Part shown: positions 1 through 11,900 of the stretch, piece after piece
Position numbering within the stretch: position 1 is the stretch's first letter
Layout: every line of letters starts with the position of its first letter
NCBI RefSeq assembly: GCF_910591885.1
Contig: NC_063285.1
Span: forward strand, 5,799,395-5,863,394
Source of the DNA: Bombus terrestris
Lineage: Eukaryota; Arthropoda; Insecta; Hymenoptera; Apidae
DNA: 64,000 bases
Reading direction: 5' to 3'
Translations under genes and position numbers: made by a program
Notes under the pieces: generated by a model
Seen by the model: only the letters and a program-made list of their open reading frames with translations
Database searches by the model: none
What the model was told of the DNA's origin: nothing

Positions 1-360
1 TTACGTAATGGTATATATCGTTATACGTTATTACGTAATGGTATATATCGTTATACGTTATATGGTATTACTATATAACGTTATACGTTACAATGTAATA
101 CTATATAACGTTATACGTTACAACGTAACAATATACAACGATATACGTTATTACGTAATGGTATATAACGTTATACGTTATATGGTAATAATATACAACG
201 TTATACGTTATTACGTAATGGTATACATCGTTATACGTTATATGGTATTACTATATAACGTTATACGTTACAATGTAATACTATATAACGTTATACGTTA
301 TAACGTAACAATATACAACGATATACGTTATTACGTAATAGTATATAACGTAACACGTTA

Positions 361-1515
361 TAACGTACCAATATACAAAGTTATACGCTGTAACGTCATA
401 ATATACAACGTTATACGTTATTACGTAATAATATACAACGTTATACGTTATATGGTAATACTATGGTAATACTATATAACGTTATACTTTATTACGCAAT
501 GGTATATAACGTTATACGTTATATGGTAATACTATATAACGTTATACGTTATTACGTAACAATATACAACGTCTTACGTTATTACGTAATACTATATAGC
601 GTTATACGTAATAGAGTAACAATATACAACGATATACGTAATATGCTCATACTGTCGTAATTCTGTACAACGTTATACGCTATTACGTAATAGTATATAA
701 CGTTATACGTGATATGGTAATACTATATAACGTTATACGTTATAACGTAACAAATATACAACGTTATACGTCATAACGTAACAATATACAACGTTATACG
801 TTTTGCGTAATAGTATATAACGTAACAGGTTACATGGTAATACTATATAACGTTATACGTTATTACGTAATAGTATATAACGTTATACGTTATTACGTAA
901 TAGTATATAACGTTATACGTTATTACGTAATAGTATATAACGTTATACGTTATTACGTAATAGTATATAACGTTATACGCGATATGGTAATACTATATAA
1001 CGTTATACGTTATAACGTAACAAATATACAACGTTATACGTCATAACGTAACAATATGCAACGTTATACGTTATTACGTAATAATATTCTACTTTATACG
1101 TTATTACATAATGGTATATATCTTTATACATTATATGGTAGTACTATATAACGTTATACGTTATTACGTAATAGTATATAACGTTATACGTGATATGGTA
1201 ATACTATATAACGTTATACGTTATAACGTAACAATATACATCGATATACGCTATTACGTAATAGTATATAACGTTATACACTGTAACGTATCAATATTCA
1301 ACTTTATACGTTATAACGTAACAATATACAACGTTATACGTAATATGCTAATACTACCGTAATTCTGTATAACGTTATACGTTATTTCGTAATGGTATAT
1401 AACGTTATTCGTTGTATGGTAATACTATATAACGTTATACGTAATAGCGTAACAATATACAACGATATACGTTATTACGTAATAGTATATAACGTAACAC
1501 GTTACATGGTAATAG
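361..1515. repeat. Segmental repeat Ia (partners 3,286-4,609 and 7,552-8,515)
   Basis: Position 361 corresponds to 3,286 (offset 2,925), which falls to 2,914 after an 11-bp duplication near 460 that is absent from the partner. The offset then becomes 3,094 after about 1,060. Against the 7-kb partner, the offset is 7,191 up to about 566 and 7,000 from about 743, because the later copy lacks 191 bp. The three-way match stops near 1,515, where this copy has a triplicated monomer and the other two continue with ACGGAATAG. Confidence 0.82.
861..980. repeat. Four consecutive identical class A monomers
   Basis: The 30-bp unit beginning TATTACGTAATAG starts at 861, 891, 921 and 951 without a change until the last copy ends in GCGATATGG. 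The counterpart at 7,861-7,980 has the same number of units with one substitution. The partner near 3,770 has fewer. This is a local run expanded by slippage or unequal exchange. Confidence 0.85.
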
Positions 1516-1590
1516 TATATAACGTAACACGTTACATGGTAATAGTATATAACGTAACACGTTACATGGTAATACTATATAACGTTATAC
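1501..1590. repeat. Triplicated CACGTTACATGG monomer
   Basis: The unit GTTACATGGTAATAG followed by TATATAACGTAACAC begins at 1,501 and 1,531, and a third copy with AATAC begins at 1,561. The homologous locus at 9,322 has a single copy, and the offset changes from 7,821 to 7,761 across it. That is a 60-bp, two-monomer difference. Confidence 0.82.
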
Positions 1591-1650
1591 GTTATTACGT
1601 AATAGTATATAACGTTATACGTTATATGGTAATACTATATAACGTTATAC

Positions 1651-1740
1651 GATATTGCATAGTAGTATATAACGTTATACGTTATTGCATAGTAGTATAT
1701 AACGTTATACGTTATTGCATAGTAGTATATAACGTTATAC
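1651..1740. repeat. Triplicated GCATAGTAG monomer
   Basis: Three successive monomers at 1,651, 1,681 and 1,711 carry the variant ATTGCATAGTAG in place of ATTACGTAATAG, which loses the central CpG. The only other occurrence is the homologous triple at 9,412-9,501, whose third unit reads ATTACATAGTAG. Confidence 0.85.
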
Positions 1741-2789
1741 GTTATATGGTAACACTATATAACGTTACACGTTATAACGTAACAATATACAGCGTTATAC
1801 GTAATATGCTGATACTATCGTAATTCTGTATAACGTTATACGTTATTTCGGAATAGTATATAACGTTATACGTTATATGGTTATACTATATAACGTTATA
1901 CGTAATAGCGTAACAATATACAACGATATACGTTATTACGTAATTGTATATAACGTAACACGTTACATGGTAATACTATATAACGTTATACGTTATTACG
2001 AAGTAGTATATAACGTTATAAGTTATATGGTAATAATATACAACGTTATACGTTATTAGGTAATGGTATATATCGTTATACGTTTTATGGTAATGCTATA
2101 TAACGTTATACGTTATAACGTAACAATATACAACGTTATACGTTATTACGTAATAGTACATAACGTTATCAGTTATAAAGTAACAATATACAACGTTATA
2201 CCTTATTACGTAATAGTATATAACGTTATACGTGATATGGTAATACCATATAACGTTATACGTTATAATGTAACAATATACATCGTTATACGCTATTACG
2301 TAATAATATACAACGTTACACGTTATAACGTAACAATATACAACGTTATACGTTATTACGTAATAGTATATAGCGTTATACGTGATATGGTAATACCATA
2401 CAACGTTACACGTTATAACGTAACAATATACAACGTTATACGTTATTACGTAATAGTATATAGCGTTATACGTGATATGGTAATACCATATAACGTTATA
2501 AGTTATAAAGTAACAATATACAACGTTATACCTTATTACGTAATAGTATATAACGTTATACGTTATATGGTTATACTATATAACGTTATACGTAATAGCG
2601 TAACAATATACAACGTTATACGTTATTTCGTAATACTATATAACGTTATACGTTATTACGTAATGGTATATAACGTTATACGTTATATGGTAATAATATA
2701 CAACGTTATACGTTATTACGTAATGGTATATATCGTTATACGTTATTACGTAATGGTATATATCGTTATACGTTATTACGTAATGGTAT

Positions 2790-3375
2790 ATATCGTTATA
2801 CGTTATATGGTAATACTATATAACGTTGTACGTTATTTCGTAATAGTATATAACGTTATACGTTACATGGTAATACTATATAACGTTATACGTTATAACG
2901 TAACAATATAAAACGTTATACGCTATTGCGTAATAATATACGACGTTATACGTTATTACGTAAGAGTATATATCGTTATACGTTATATGGTAATACTATA
3001 TAACGCTATACGTTATTACGTTATAGTATATGACGCTATACGTTATATGGCTATACTATATAACGTTATACGTTATTACGTAGTAGTATATAACGTAATA
3101 CGTTGTATGGTAATACTATATAACATTATACGTTATATGGCAATACTATATAACGTTATACGTTATATGGTAATACTACATAACGTTATACGTTATGACG
3201 TAACAATATACAACGTCTTACGTTATTACGTAATAGTATATATCGTTATACGTTATATGGTAATACTATATATCGTTATACGTTATAACGTACCAATATA
3301 CAAAGTTATACGCTGTAACGTCATAATATACAACGTTATACGTTATTACGTAATAATATACAACGTTATACGTTA
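2790..3375. repeat. Segmental repeat (partner 6,265-6,850)
   Basis: Offset 3,475. Shared rare variants are TATGACGCTATACG (about 3,029 and 6,504), TATGGCTATAC, TAACATTATACG (about 3,121 and 6,596) and CAACGTCTTACG. One visible difference is at the equivalent of 3,313, where GTAACGTCATAAT corresponds to GTGACGTAATAAT near 6,790. Confidence 0.8.
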
Positions 3376-4609
3376 TATGGTAATACTATATAACGTTATA
3401 CTTTATTACGCAATGGTATATAACGTTATACGTTATATGGTAATACTATATAACGTTATACGTTATTACGTAACAATATACAACGTCTTACGTTATTACG
3501 TAATACTATATAGCGTTATACGTAATAGAGTAACAATATACAACGATATACGTAATATGCTCATACTGTCGTAATTCTGTATAACGTTATACGCTATTAC
3601 GTAATAGTATATAACGTTATACGTGATATGGTAATACTATATAACGTTATACGTTATAACGTAACAAATATACAACGTTATACGTCATAACGTAACAATA
3701 TACAACGTTATACGTTTGACGTAATAGTATATAACGTAACAGGTTACATGGTAATACTATATAACGTTATACGTTATTACGTAATAGTATGTAACGTTAT
3801 ACGTGATATGGTAATACTATATAACGTTATACGTTATTACGTTGTAGTATATAACGTTATACGTTATAACGTAACAATATACAACGTTATACGTCATAAC
3901 GTAACAATATGCAACGTTATACGTTATTACGTAATAATACTCTACTTTATACGTTATTGCATAATGGTATATATCTTTATACATTATATGGTATTACTAT
4001 ATAACGTTATACGTTATTACGTAATAGTATATAACGTTTTACGTTATTACGTAATAGTATATAACGTTATACGCGATATGGTAATACTATATAACGTTAT
4101 ACGTTATAACGTAACAAATATACAACGTTATACGTCATAACGTAACAATATGCAACGTTATACGTTATTACGTAATAATATTCTACTTTATACGTTATTA
4201 CATAATGGTATATATCTTTATACATTATATGGTAGTACTATATAACGTTATACGTTATTACGTAATAGTATATAACGTTATACGTGATATGGTAATACTA
4301 TATAACGTTATACGTTATAACGTAACAATATACATCGATATACGCTATTACGTAATAGTATATAACGTTATACACTGTAACGTATCAATATTCAACTTTA
4401 TACGTTATAACGTAACAATATACAACGTTATACTTAATATGCTAATACTACCGTAATTCTGTATAACGTTATACGTTATTTCGTAATGGTATATAACGTT
4501 ATTCGTTGTATGGTAATACTATATAACGTTATACGTAATAGCGTAACAATATACAACGATATACGTTATTACGTAATAGAATATAACGTAACACGTTACA
4601 TGGTAATAC
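3286..4609. repeat. Segmental repeat Ib
   Basis: Second copy of the 361-1,515 segment, with the same CGTTTGACG variant near 3,712 that the third copy has at 7,799. It carries a block near 3,840-4,060 that accounts for the 180-bp offset change relative to copy Ia. Beyond 4,609 it stays homologous to 8,515-8,860 (offset 3,906), which copy Ia does not. Confidence 0.8.
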
Positions 4610-4950
4610 TATATAACGTTATACGTTATTACGGAATAGTATATAACGTTGTACGTTATATGGTAATACTACATAACCTGATACGTTATAACGTAACAAT
4701 ATACAACGTCTTACGCTATCACGTAATAGTATATATCGTTATACGTTATATGGTAATACTATATAACGTTATACGTTATTTCGTAATAGTATATAACGTT
4801 ATACGTTACATGGTAATACTATATAACGTTATATGTTACATGGTAATACTATATAACGTTATACGTTACATCGTAAAACTATATAACGTTATACGTTACA
4901 TGGTAATATTATATAACGTTAAACGTTATAACGTAACAATATACAACGTT
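4205..4950. repeat. Segmental repeat (partner 8,111-8,860)
   Basis: Offset 3,906 from the TATATCTTTATACATT monomer through a run of TACATGG monomers. Differences include ACATAACCTGATACG near 4,673, which reads ACATAACGTGATACG near 8,578, and AAACG versus ATACG at about 4,921. Confidence 0.78.
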
Positions 4951-7551
4951 ATACGCTATTACGTAATAATATACAACGTTATACGTTATTATGTAATAAT
5001 ACACAACGTTATACTTTATATAGTAATACTATGGCAATACTAAATAACGTTATACGTTATTACGTAATAGTGTATAACGTTATACGTTATATGGTAACAC
5101 TATATAACGTTACACGTTATATGGTAATACTATATAACGTTATGCGTTATATGGTAATACTATATAACGTTATACGTTATAACGTAACAATATACAACGT
5201 TATACGTTATTACGTAATAATATTCTACTTTATACGTTATTACGTAATAATGCACAACGTTATACTTTATATAGTAATACTATGGCAATACTATATAACG
5301 TTATACGTTATATGGTAACACTATGTAACGTTACACGTTATATGGTAATACTATATAACGTTATGCGTTATATGGTAATACTATATAACGTTATACGTAA
5401 TAGCGAAACAATATACAACGATATACGCTATGACGTAATAGTATATATTGTAACACGTTACATGGTAATACTATATAACGTTATACGTTATAACGTAATA
5501 GCATATAACGTTATACGTTATAACGTAACAATATACAACGTTATACGTTTTACGTAATAGTATATAACGTAACAGGTTACATGGTAATACTATATAACGT
5601 TATACGTTATTACGTAATAGTATATAACGTTATACGTGATATGGTAATACTATATAACGTTATACGTTATTACGTAGTAGTATATAACGTTATACGTTAT
5701 AACGTAACAATATACAACGTTATACGTCATAACGTAACAATATGCAACGTTATACGTTATTACGTAATAATATTCTACTTTATACGTTATTACATAATGG
5801 TATATATCTTCATACATTATGTGGTATTACTATATAACGTTATACGTTATTACGTAATAGTATATAACGTTATACGTGATATGGTAATACTATATAACGT
5901 TATACGTTATAACGTAACAATATACAACGTTATACGTCATAACGTAACAATATGCAACGTTATACGTTATTACGTAATAATATTCTACTTTATACGTTAT
6001 TACACAATGGTATATATCTTTATACATTATATGGTATTACTATATAACGTTATACGTTATTACGTAATAGTATATAACGTTATACGTTATTACGTAATAA
6101 TACACAACGTTATACGTTATATAGTAATACTATGGCGATACTATATAACGTTATACGTTATTACGGAATAGTATATAACGTTGTACGTTATATGGTAATA
6201 CTACATAACGTTATACGTTATAACGTAACAATATACAACGTCTTACGTTATTACGTATTAGTATATATCGTTATACGTTATATGGTAATACTATATAACG
6301 TTGTACGTTATTTCGTAATAGTATATAACGTTATACGTTACATGGTAATACTATATAACGTTATACGTTATAACGTAACAATATAAAACGTTATACGCTA
6401 TTGCGTAATAATATACGACGTTATACGTTATTACGTAAGAGTATATATCGTTATACGTTATATGGTAATACTATATAACGCTATACGTTATTACGTTATA
6501 GTATATGACGCTATACGTTATATGGCTATACTATATAACGTTATACGTTATTACGTAGTAGTATATAACGTAATACGTTGTATGGTAATACTATATAACA
6601 TTATACGTTATATGGCAATACTATATAACGTTATACGTTATATGGTAATACTACATAACGTTATACGTTATAACGTAACAATATACAACGTCTTACGTTA
6701 TTACGTAATAGTATATATCGTTATACGTTATATGGTAATACTATATATCGTTATACGTTATAACGTACCAATATACAAAGTTATACGCTGTGACGTAATA
6801 ATATACAACGTTATACGTTATTACGTAATAATATACAACGTTATACGTTATATGGTAATGCTATGGTAATACTATATAACGTTATACGTTATTACGCAAT
6901 GGTTTATAACGTTATACGTTATATGGTAATACTATATAACGTTATACGTAATAGCGTAACAATATACAACGATATACGTTATTACGTAATAGTTTATCAC
7001 GTAACACGTTACATGGTAATACTATATAAAGTTATACGTTATTATGTAGTCGTATATAACGTTATACGTAATAGCGTAACAATATACAACGATATACGTT
7101 ATTACGTAATAGTATATAACGTAACACGTTACATGGTAATACTATATAACGTTATACGTTATTACGTAATGGTATATAACGTTATACGTTATATGGTAAT
7201 AATATACAACGTTATACGTTATTACGTAATGGTATATATCGTTATACGTTATATGGTATTACTATATAACGTTATACGTTACAATGTAATACTATATAAC
7301 GTTATACGTTACAACGTAACAATATACAACGATATACGTTATTACGTAATGGTATATACCGTTATACGTTATATGGTAATAATATACAACGTTATACGTT
7401 ATTACGTAATGGTATACATCGTTATACGTTATATGGTATTACTATATAACGTTATACGTTACAATGTAATACTATATAACGTTACACGTTATAACGTAAC
7501 AATATACAACGATATACGTTATTACGTAATAGTATATAACGTAACACGTTA

Positions 7552-8515
7552 TAGCGTACCAATATACAAAGTTATACGCTGTAACGTCATAATATACAAC
7601 GTTATACGTTATTACGTAATAATATGCAACGTTATACGTTATATGGTAATACTATGGTAATACTATATAACGTTATACTTTATTACGCAATGGTATATAA
7701 CGTTATACGTTATATGGTAATACTATATAACGTTATACGTTATTACGTAACAAATATACAACGTTATACGTCATAACGTAGCAATATACAACGTTATACG
7801 TTTGACGTAATAGTATATAACGTAACAGGTTACATGGTAATACTATATAACGTTATACGTTATTACGTAATAGTATATAACGTTATACGTTATTACGTAA
7901 TAGTATATAGCGTTATACGTTATTACGTAATAGTATATAACGTTATACGTTATTACGTAATAGTATATAACGTTATACGCGATATGGTAATACTATATAA
8001 CGTTATATGTTATAACGTAACAAATATACAACGTTATACGTTATAACGTAACAATATGCAACGTTATACGTTATTACGTAATAATATTCTACTTTATACG
8101 TTATTACATAATGGTATATATCTTTATACATTATATGGTAGTACTATATAACGTTATACGTTATTACGTAATTGTATATAACGTTATACGTGATATGGTA
8201 ATACTATATAACGTTATACGTTATAACGTAACAGTATACATCGATATACGCTATTACGTAATAGTATATAACGTTATACACTGTAACGTATCAATATTCA
8301 ACTTTATAAGTTATAACGTAACAATATACAACGTTATACGTAATATGCTAATACTATCGTAATTCTGTATAACGTTATACGTTATTTCGTAATGGTATAT
8401 AACGTTATTCGTTGTATGGTAATACTATATAACGTTATACGTAATAGCGTAACAATATACAACGATATACGTTATTACGTAATAGTATATAACGTAACAC
8501 GTTACATGGTAATAC
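7552..8515. repeat. Segmental repeat Ic
   Basis: Third copy of the 361-1,515 segment, at offset 7,191 then 7,000. A 191-bp stretch present at about 567-742 is missing near 7,745. Single-base differences are visible, for example TATAGCG at 7,912 where the first copy reads TATAACG, and TAGCGTACC at 7,552 where the first copy reads TAACGTACC. Confidence 0.8.
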
Positions 8516-9899
8516 TATATAACGTTATACGTTATTACGGAATAGTATATAACGTTGTACGTTATATGGTAATACTACATAACGTGATACGTTATAACAT
8601 AACAATATACAACGTCTTACGCTATCACGTAATAGTATATATCGTTTTACGTTATATGGTAATACTATATAACGTTATACGTTATTTCGTAATAGTATAT
8701 AACGTTATACGTTACATGGTAATACTATATAACGTTATATGTTACATGGTAATACTATGTAACGTTATACGTTACATGGTAAAACTATATAACGTTATAC
8801 GTTACATGGTAATACTATATAACGTTATACGTTATAACGTAACAATATACAACGTCTTACGTTATTACGTAATAGTATATATCGTTATACGTTATATGGT
8901 AATACTATATAACGTTATACGTTATTTCGTAATAGCATATAACGTTATACGTAACATGGTAATACTATATAACGTTGTACGTTACATGGTAATACTATAT
9001 ATCGTTATACGTTATAACGTAACAATATACAACGTTATACGCTATTACGTAATAATATACAACGTTATACGTTATTACGTAATGGTATATATCGTTATAC
9101 GTTATATGGTAATACTATATAACATTACACGTTATAACGTAACAATATACAACGTTATACGTAATATGCTAATACTATCGTAATTCTGTATAACGTTATA
9201 CGTTTTTTCGGAATGTTATATAACGCTATTCATTATATGGTAATACTATATAACGTTATACGTAATAGCGTAACAATGTACAACGATATACGTTATTACG
9301 TAATAGTATATAACGTAACACGTTACATGGCAATACTATATAACGTTATACGTTATTACGTAATAGTATATAACGTTATACGTTATATGGTAATACTATA
9401 TAACGTTATACGATATTGCATAGTAGTATATAACGTTATACGTTATTGCATAGTAGTATATAACGTTATACGTTATTACATAGTAGTATATAACGTTATA
9501 CGTTATATGGTAACACTATATAACGTTACACGTTGTAACGTAACAATATACAGCGTTATACGTAATATGCTAATACTATCGTAATTCTGTATAACGTTAT
9601 ACGTTATTTCGGAATAGTATATAACGTTATACGTTATATGGTTATACTATATAACGTTATACGTAATAGCGTAACAATATACAACGATATACGTTATTAC
9701 GTAATTGTATATAACGTAACACGTTACATGGTAATACTATATAACGTTATACGTTATTACGAAGTAGTATATAACGTTATAAGTTATATGGTAATAGTAT
9801 ACAACGTTATACGTTATTAGGTAATGGTATATATCGTTATACGTTATATGGTAATACTATATAACGTTATACGTAATAGCGTAACAATTTACAACGATA

Positions 9900-11900
9900 T
9901 ACGTTATTACGTAATAATATACAACGTTATACGGTATTACGTAAGAGTATATAACGTTATACGTTATATGGTAATACTACATATCGTTATACGTTGTATG
10001 GTAATACTATATGACGTTATACGTTATACGGTAATACTATATAACGTTTTACATTATATGGTAATACTATATAACGTTATACGTTATATGGTAATACAAT
10101 ATAACGTTACACGTTATATGGTAATACTATATAACGTTATACGTAATAGCGTAACAATAAAACGATATACTCTCTTACGTAATAGTATATAACGTATCAC
10201 GTTACATGGTAATACTATATAACGTTATACGTTACATGGTAATACTATATAACGTTATACGTTATTACGTAATAGTATATAACGTTATACGTTATTACGT
10301 AATAGTATATAACGTTATACGTTATTACGTAATAGTATATAACGTTACACGTTATATGGTAATAATATATAATGTTATACGTTATATGGTAATAGTATAT
10401 AACGTTATACGTTATTACGTAGTAGCATATAACGATATACGTTAACACGTAACAATAAATAACGTTATACGCTATTACGCAATAATATGCAACGTTATAA
10501 GTTATTACGTAGTAATTCACAACGTTATACGTTATTACGTAATAGTATATAATGTTATACGTTACAACGTAACAATATACAACGTTATACGTTATAGCGT
10601 AACAGTATACAACGTTATACGCTATTGCGTAATAATATACAACGTTATACGGTATTACGTAAGAGTATATAACGTTATACGTTATATGGTAATACTACAT
10701 ATCGTTATACGTTATATGGTAATACTATATGACGTTATACGTTATACGGTAATACTATATAACGTTATACGTTATAACGTAACAATATACAACGTTATAC
10801 GCTATTACGTAATAGTATATAACGTTATACATTATAACTTAACAATATACAACGTTATACGTTATAACGTAACACTATACAACGTTATACGTATTATGCT
10901 AATACTATCATAATTCTGTATAACGTTATACGTTATTTCGTAATAGTATATAACGTTATACATTATATGGTAATACTATATAACGTTATACGTTATTACG
11001 TAATAGTACATAACGTTATAAGTTATAACGTAACAATATACAACGTTATACGTTATAACGTAACAATCTACAACGTTATACGCTATTGCGTAATAATATA
11101 CAACGTTATACGGTATTACGTAAGAGTATATAACGTTATACGTTATATGGTAATACTACATATCGTTATACGTTATATGGTAATACTATATGACGTTATA
11201 CGTTATACGGTAATACTATATAACGTTATACATTATATGGTAATACTATATAGCGTTAAACGTTATATGGTAATACAATATAACGTTACACGTTATATGG
11301 TAATACTATATAACGTTATACGTAATAGCGTAACAATATACAACGATATACGTTCTTACGTAATAGTATATAACGTATCACGTTACATGGTAATAGTATA
11401 TAACGTTATACGTTATTACGTAATAGTATATAACGTTACACGTTATATGGTAATAGTATATAACGTTATACGTTATATGGTAATAGTATATAACGTTATA
11501 CGTTATTACGTAGTAGCATATAACGATATACGTTAACACGTAACAATAAATAACGTTATACGCTATTACGCAATAATATGCAACGTTATAAGTTATTACG
11601 TAGTAATTCACAACGTTATACGTTATTACGTAATAGTATATAATGTTATACGTTACAACGTAACAATATACAACGTTATACGTTATAGCGTAACAGTATA
11701 CAACGTTATACGCTATTGCGTAATAATATACAACGTTATACGGTATTACGTAAGAGTATATAACGTTATACGTTATATGGTAATACTACATATCGTTATA
11801 CGTTATATGGTAATACTATATGACGTTATACGTTATACGGTAATACTATATAACGTTATACGTTATATGGTAATACTATATAACGTTATACGTAATAGCG
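9900..11900. repeat. Array domain II: 1.09-kb higher-order period
   Basis: A module starting CGGTATTACGTAAGAG occurs at about 9,932, 10,651, 11,112 and 11,742. The stretch 10,321-10,771 matches 11,412-11,862 at offset 1,091. The shared rare variants are GTTAACACG, AACAATAAATAACG and GTAGTAATTCAC. The stretch 9,930-10,140 also matches 11,110-11,320 at offset 1,179. Homology breaks at 10,772, where one copy goes to a class C monomer and the other to a class B monomer. Confidence 0.78.

Larger units (their letters stand above)
1361..2070. repeat. Segmental repeat (partner 9,182-9,840)
   Basis: The segment from the 41-bp marker monomer at 1,361 to the TTAGGTAATGG monomer near 2,060 recurs at 9,182-9,840 with offset 7,821, then 7,761. 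Shared rare variants include the GCATAGTAG triple, ACGAAGTAG (about 1,998 and 9,759) and ATAAGTTATATGG (about 2,020 and 9,780). Homology ends near 2,075 and 9,840. Confidence 0.8.
1..9900. repeat. Array domain I: mosaic with ~3-4 kb and ~7 kb higher-order offsets
   Basis: Long segments recur in the same order but at several offsets: +2,914/2,925, +3,094, +3,475, +3,906, +7,000, +7,191 and +7,761. The offsets change at indels that are usually not multiples of 30 bp. Domain-specific markers are the GCATAGTAG monomers near 1,660 and 9,420, the CAACGTCTTACG variants near 565, 3,203, 6,238 and 8,852, and an eleven-base monomer expansion with CAAATATACA near 751, 3,666, 4,115, 7,751 and 8,021. These markers are rare or absent after 10 kb, so this domain expanded separately from the rest. 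Confidence 0.8.

Noticed and set aside
2063..2911. 282-codon open frame as a protein gene
   Set aside because: Satellite translation only. Aligned copies elsewhere in domain I are truncated at different places.
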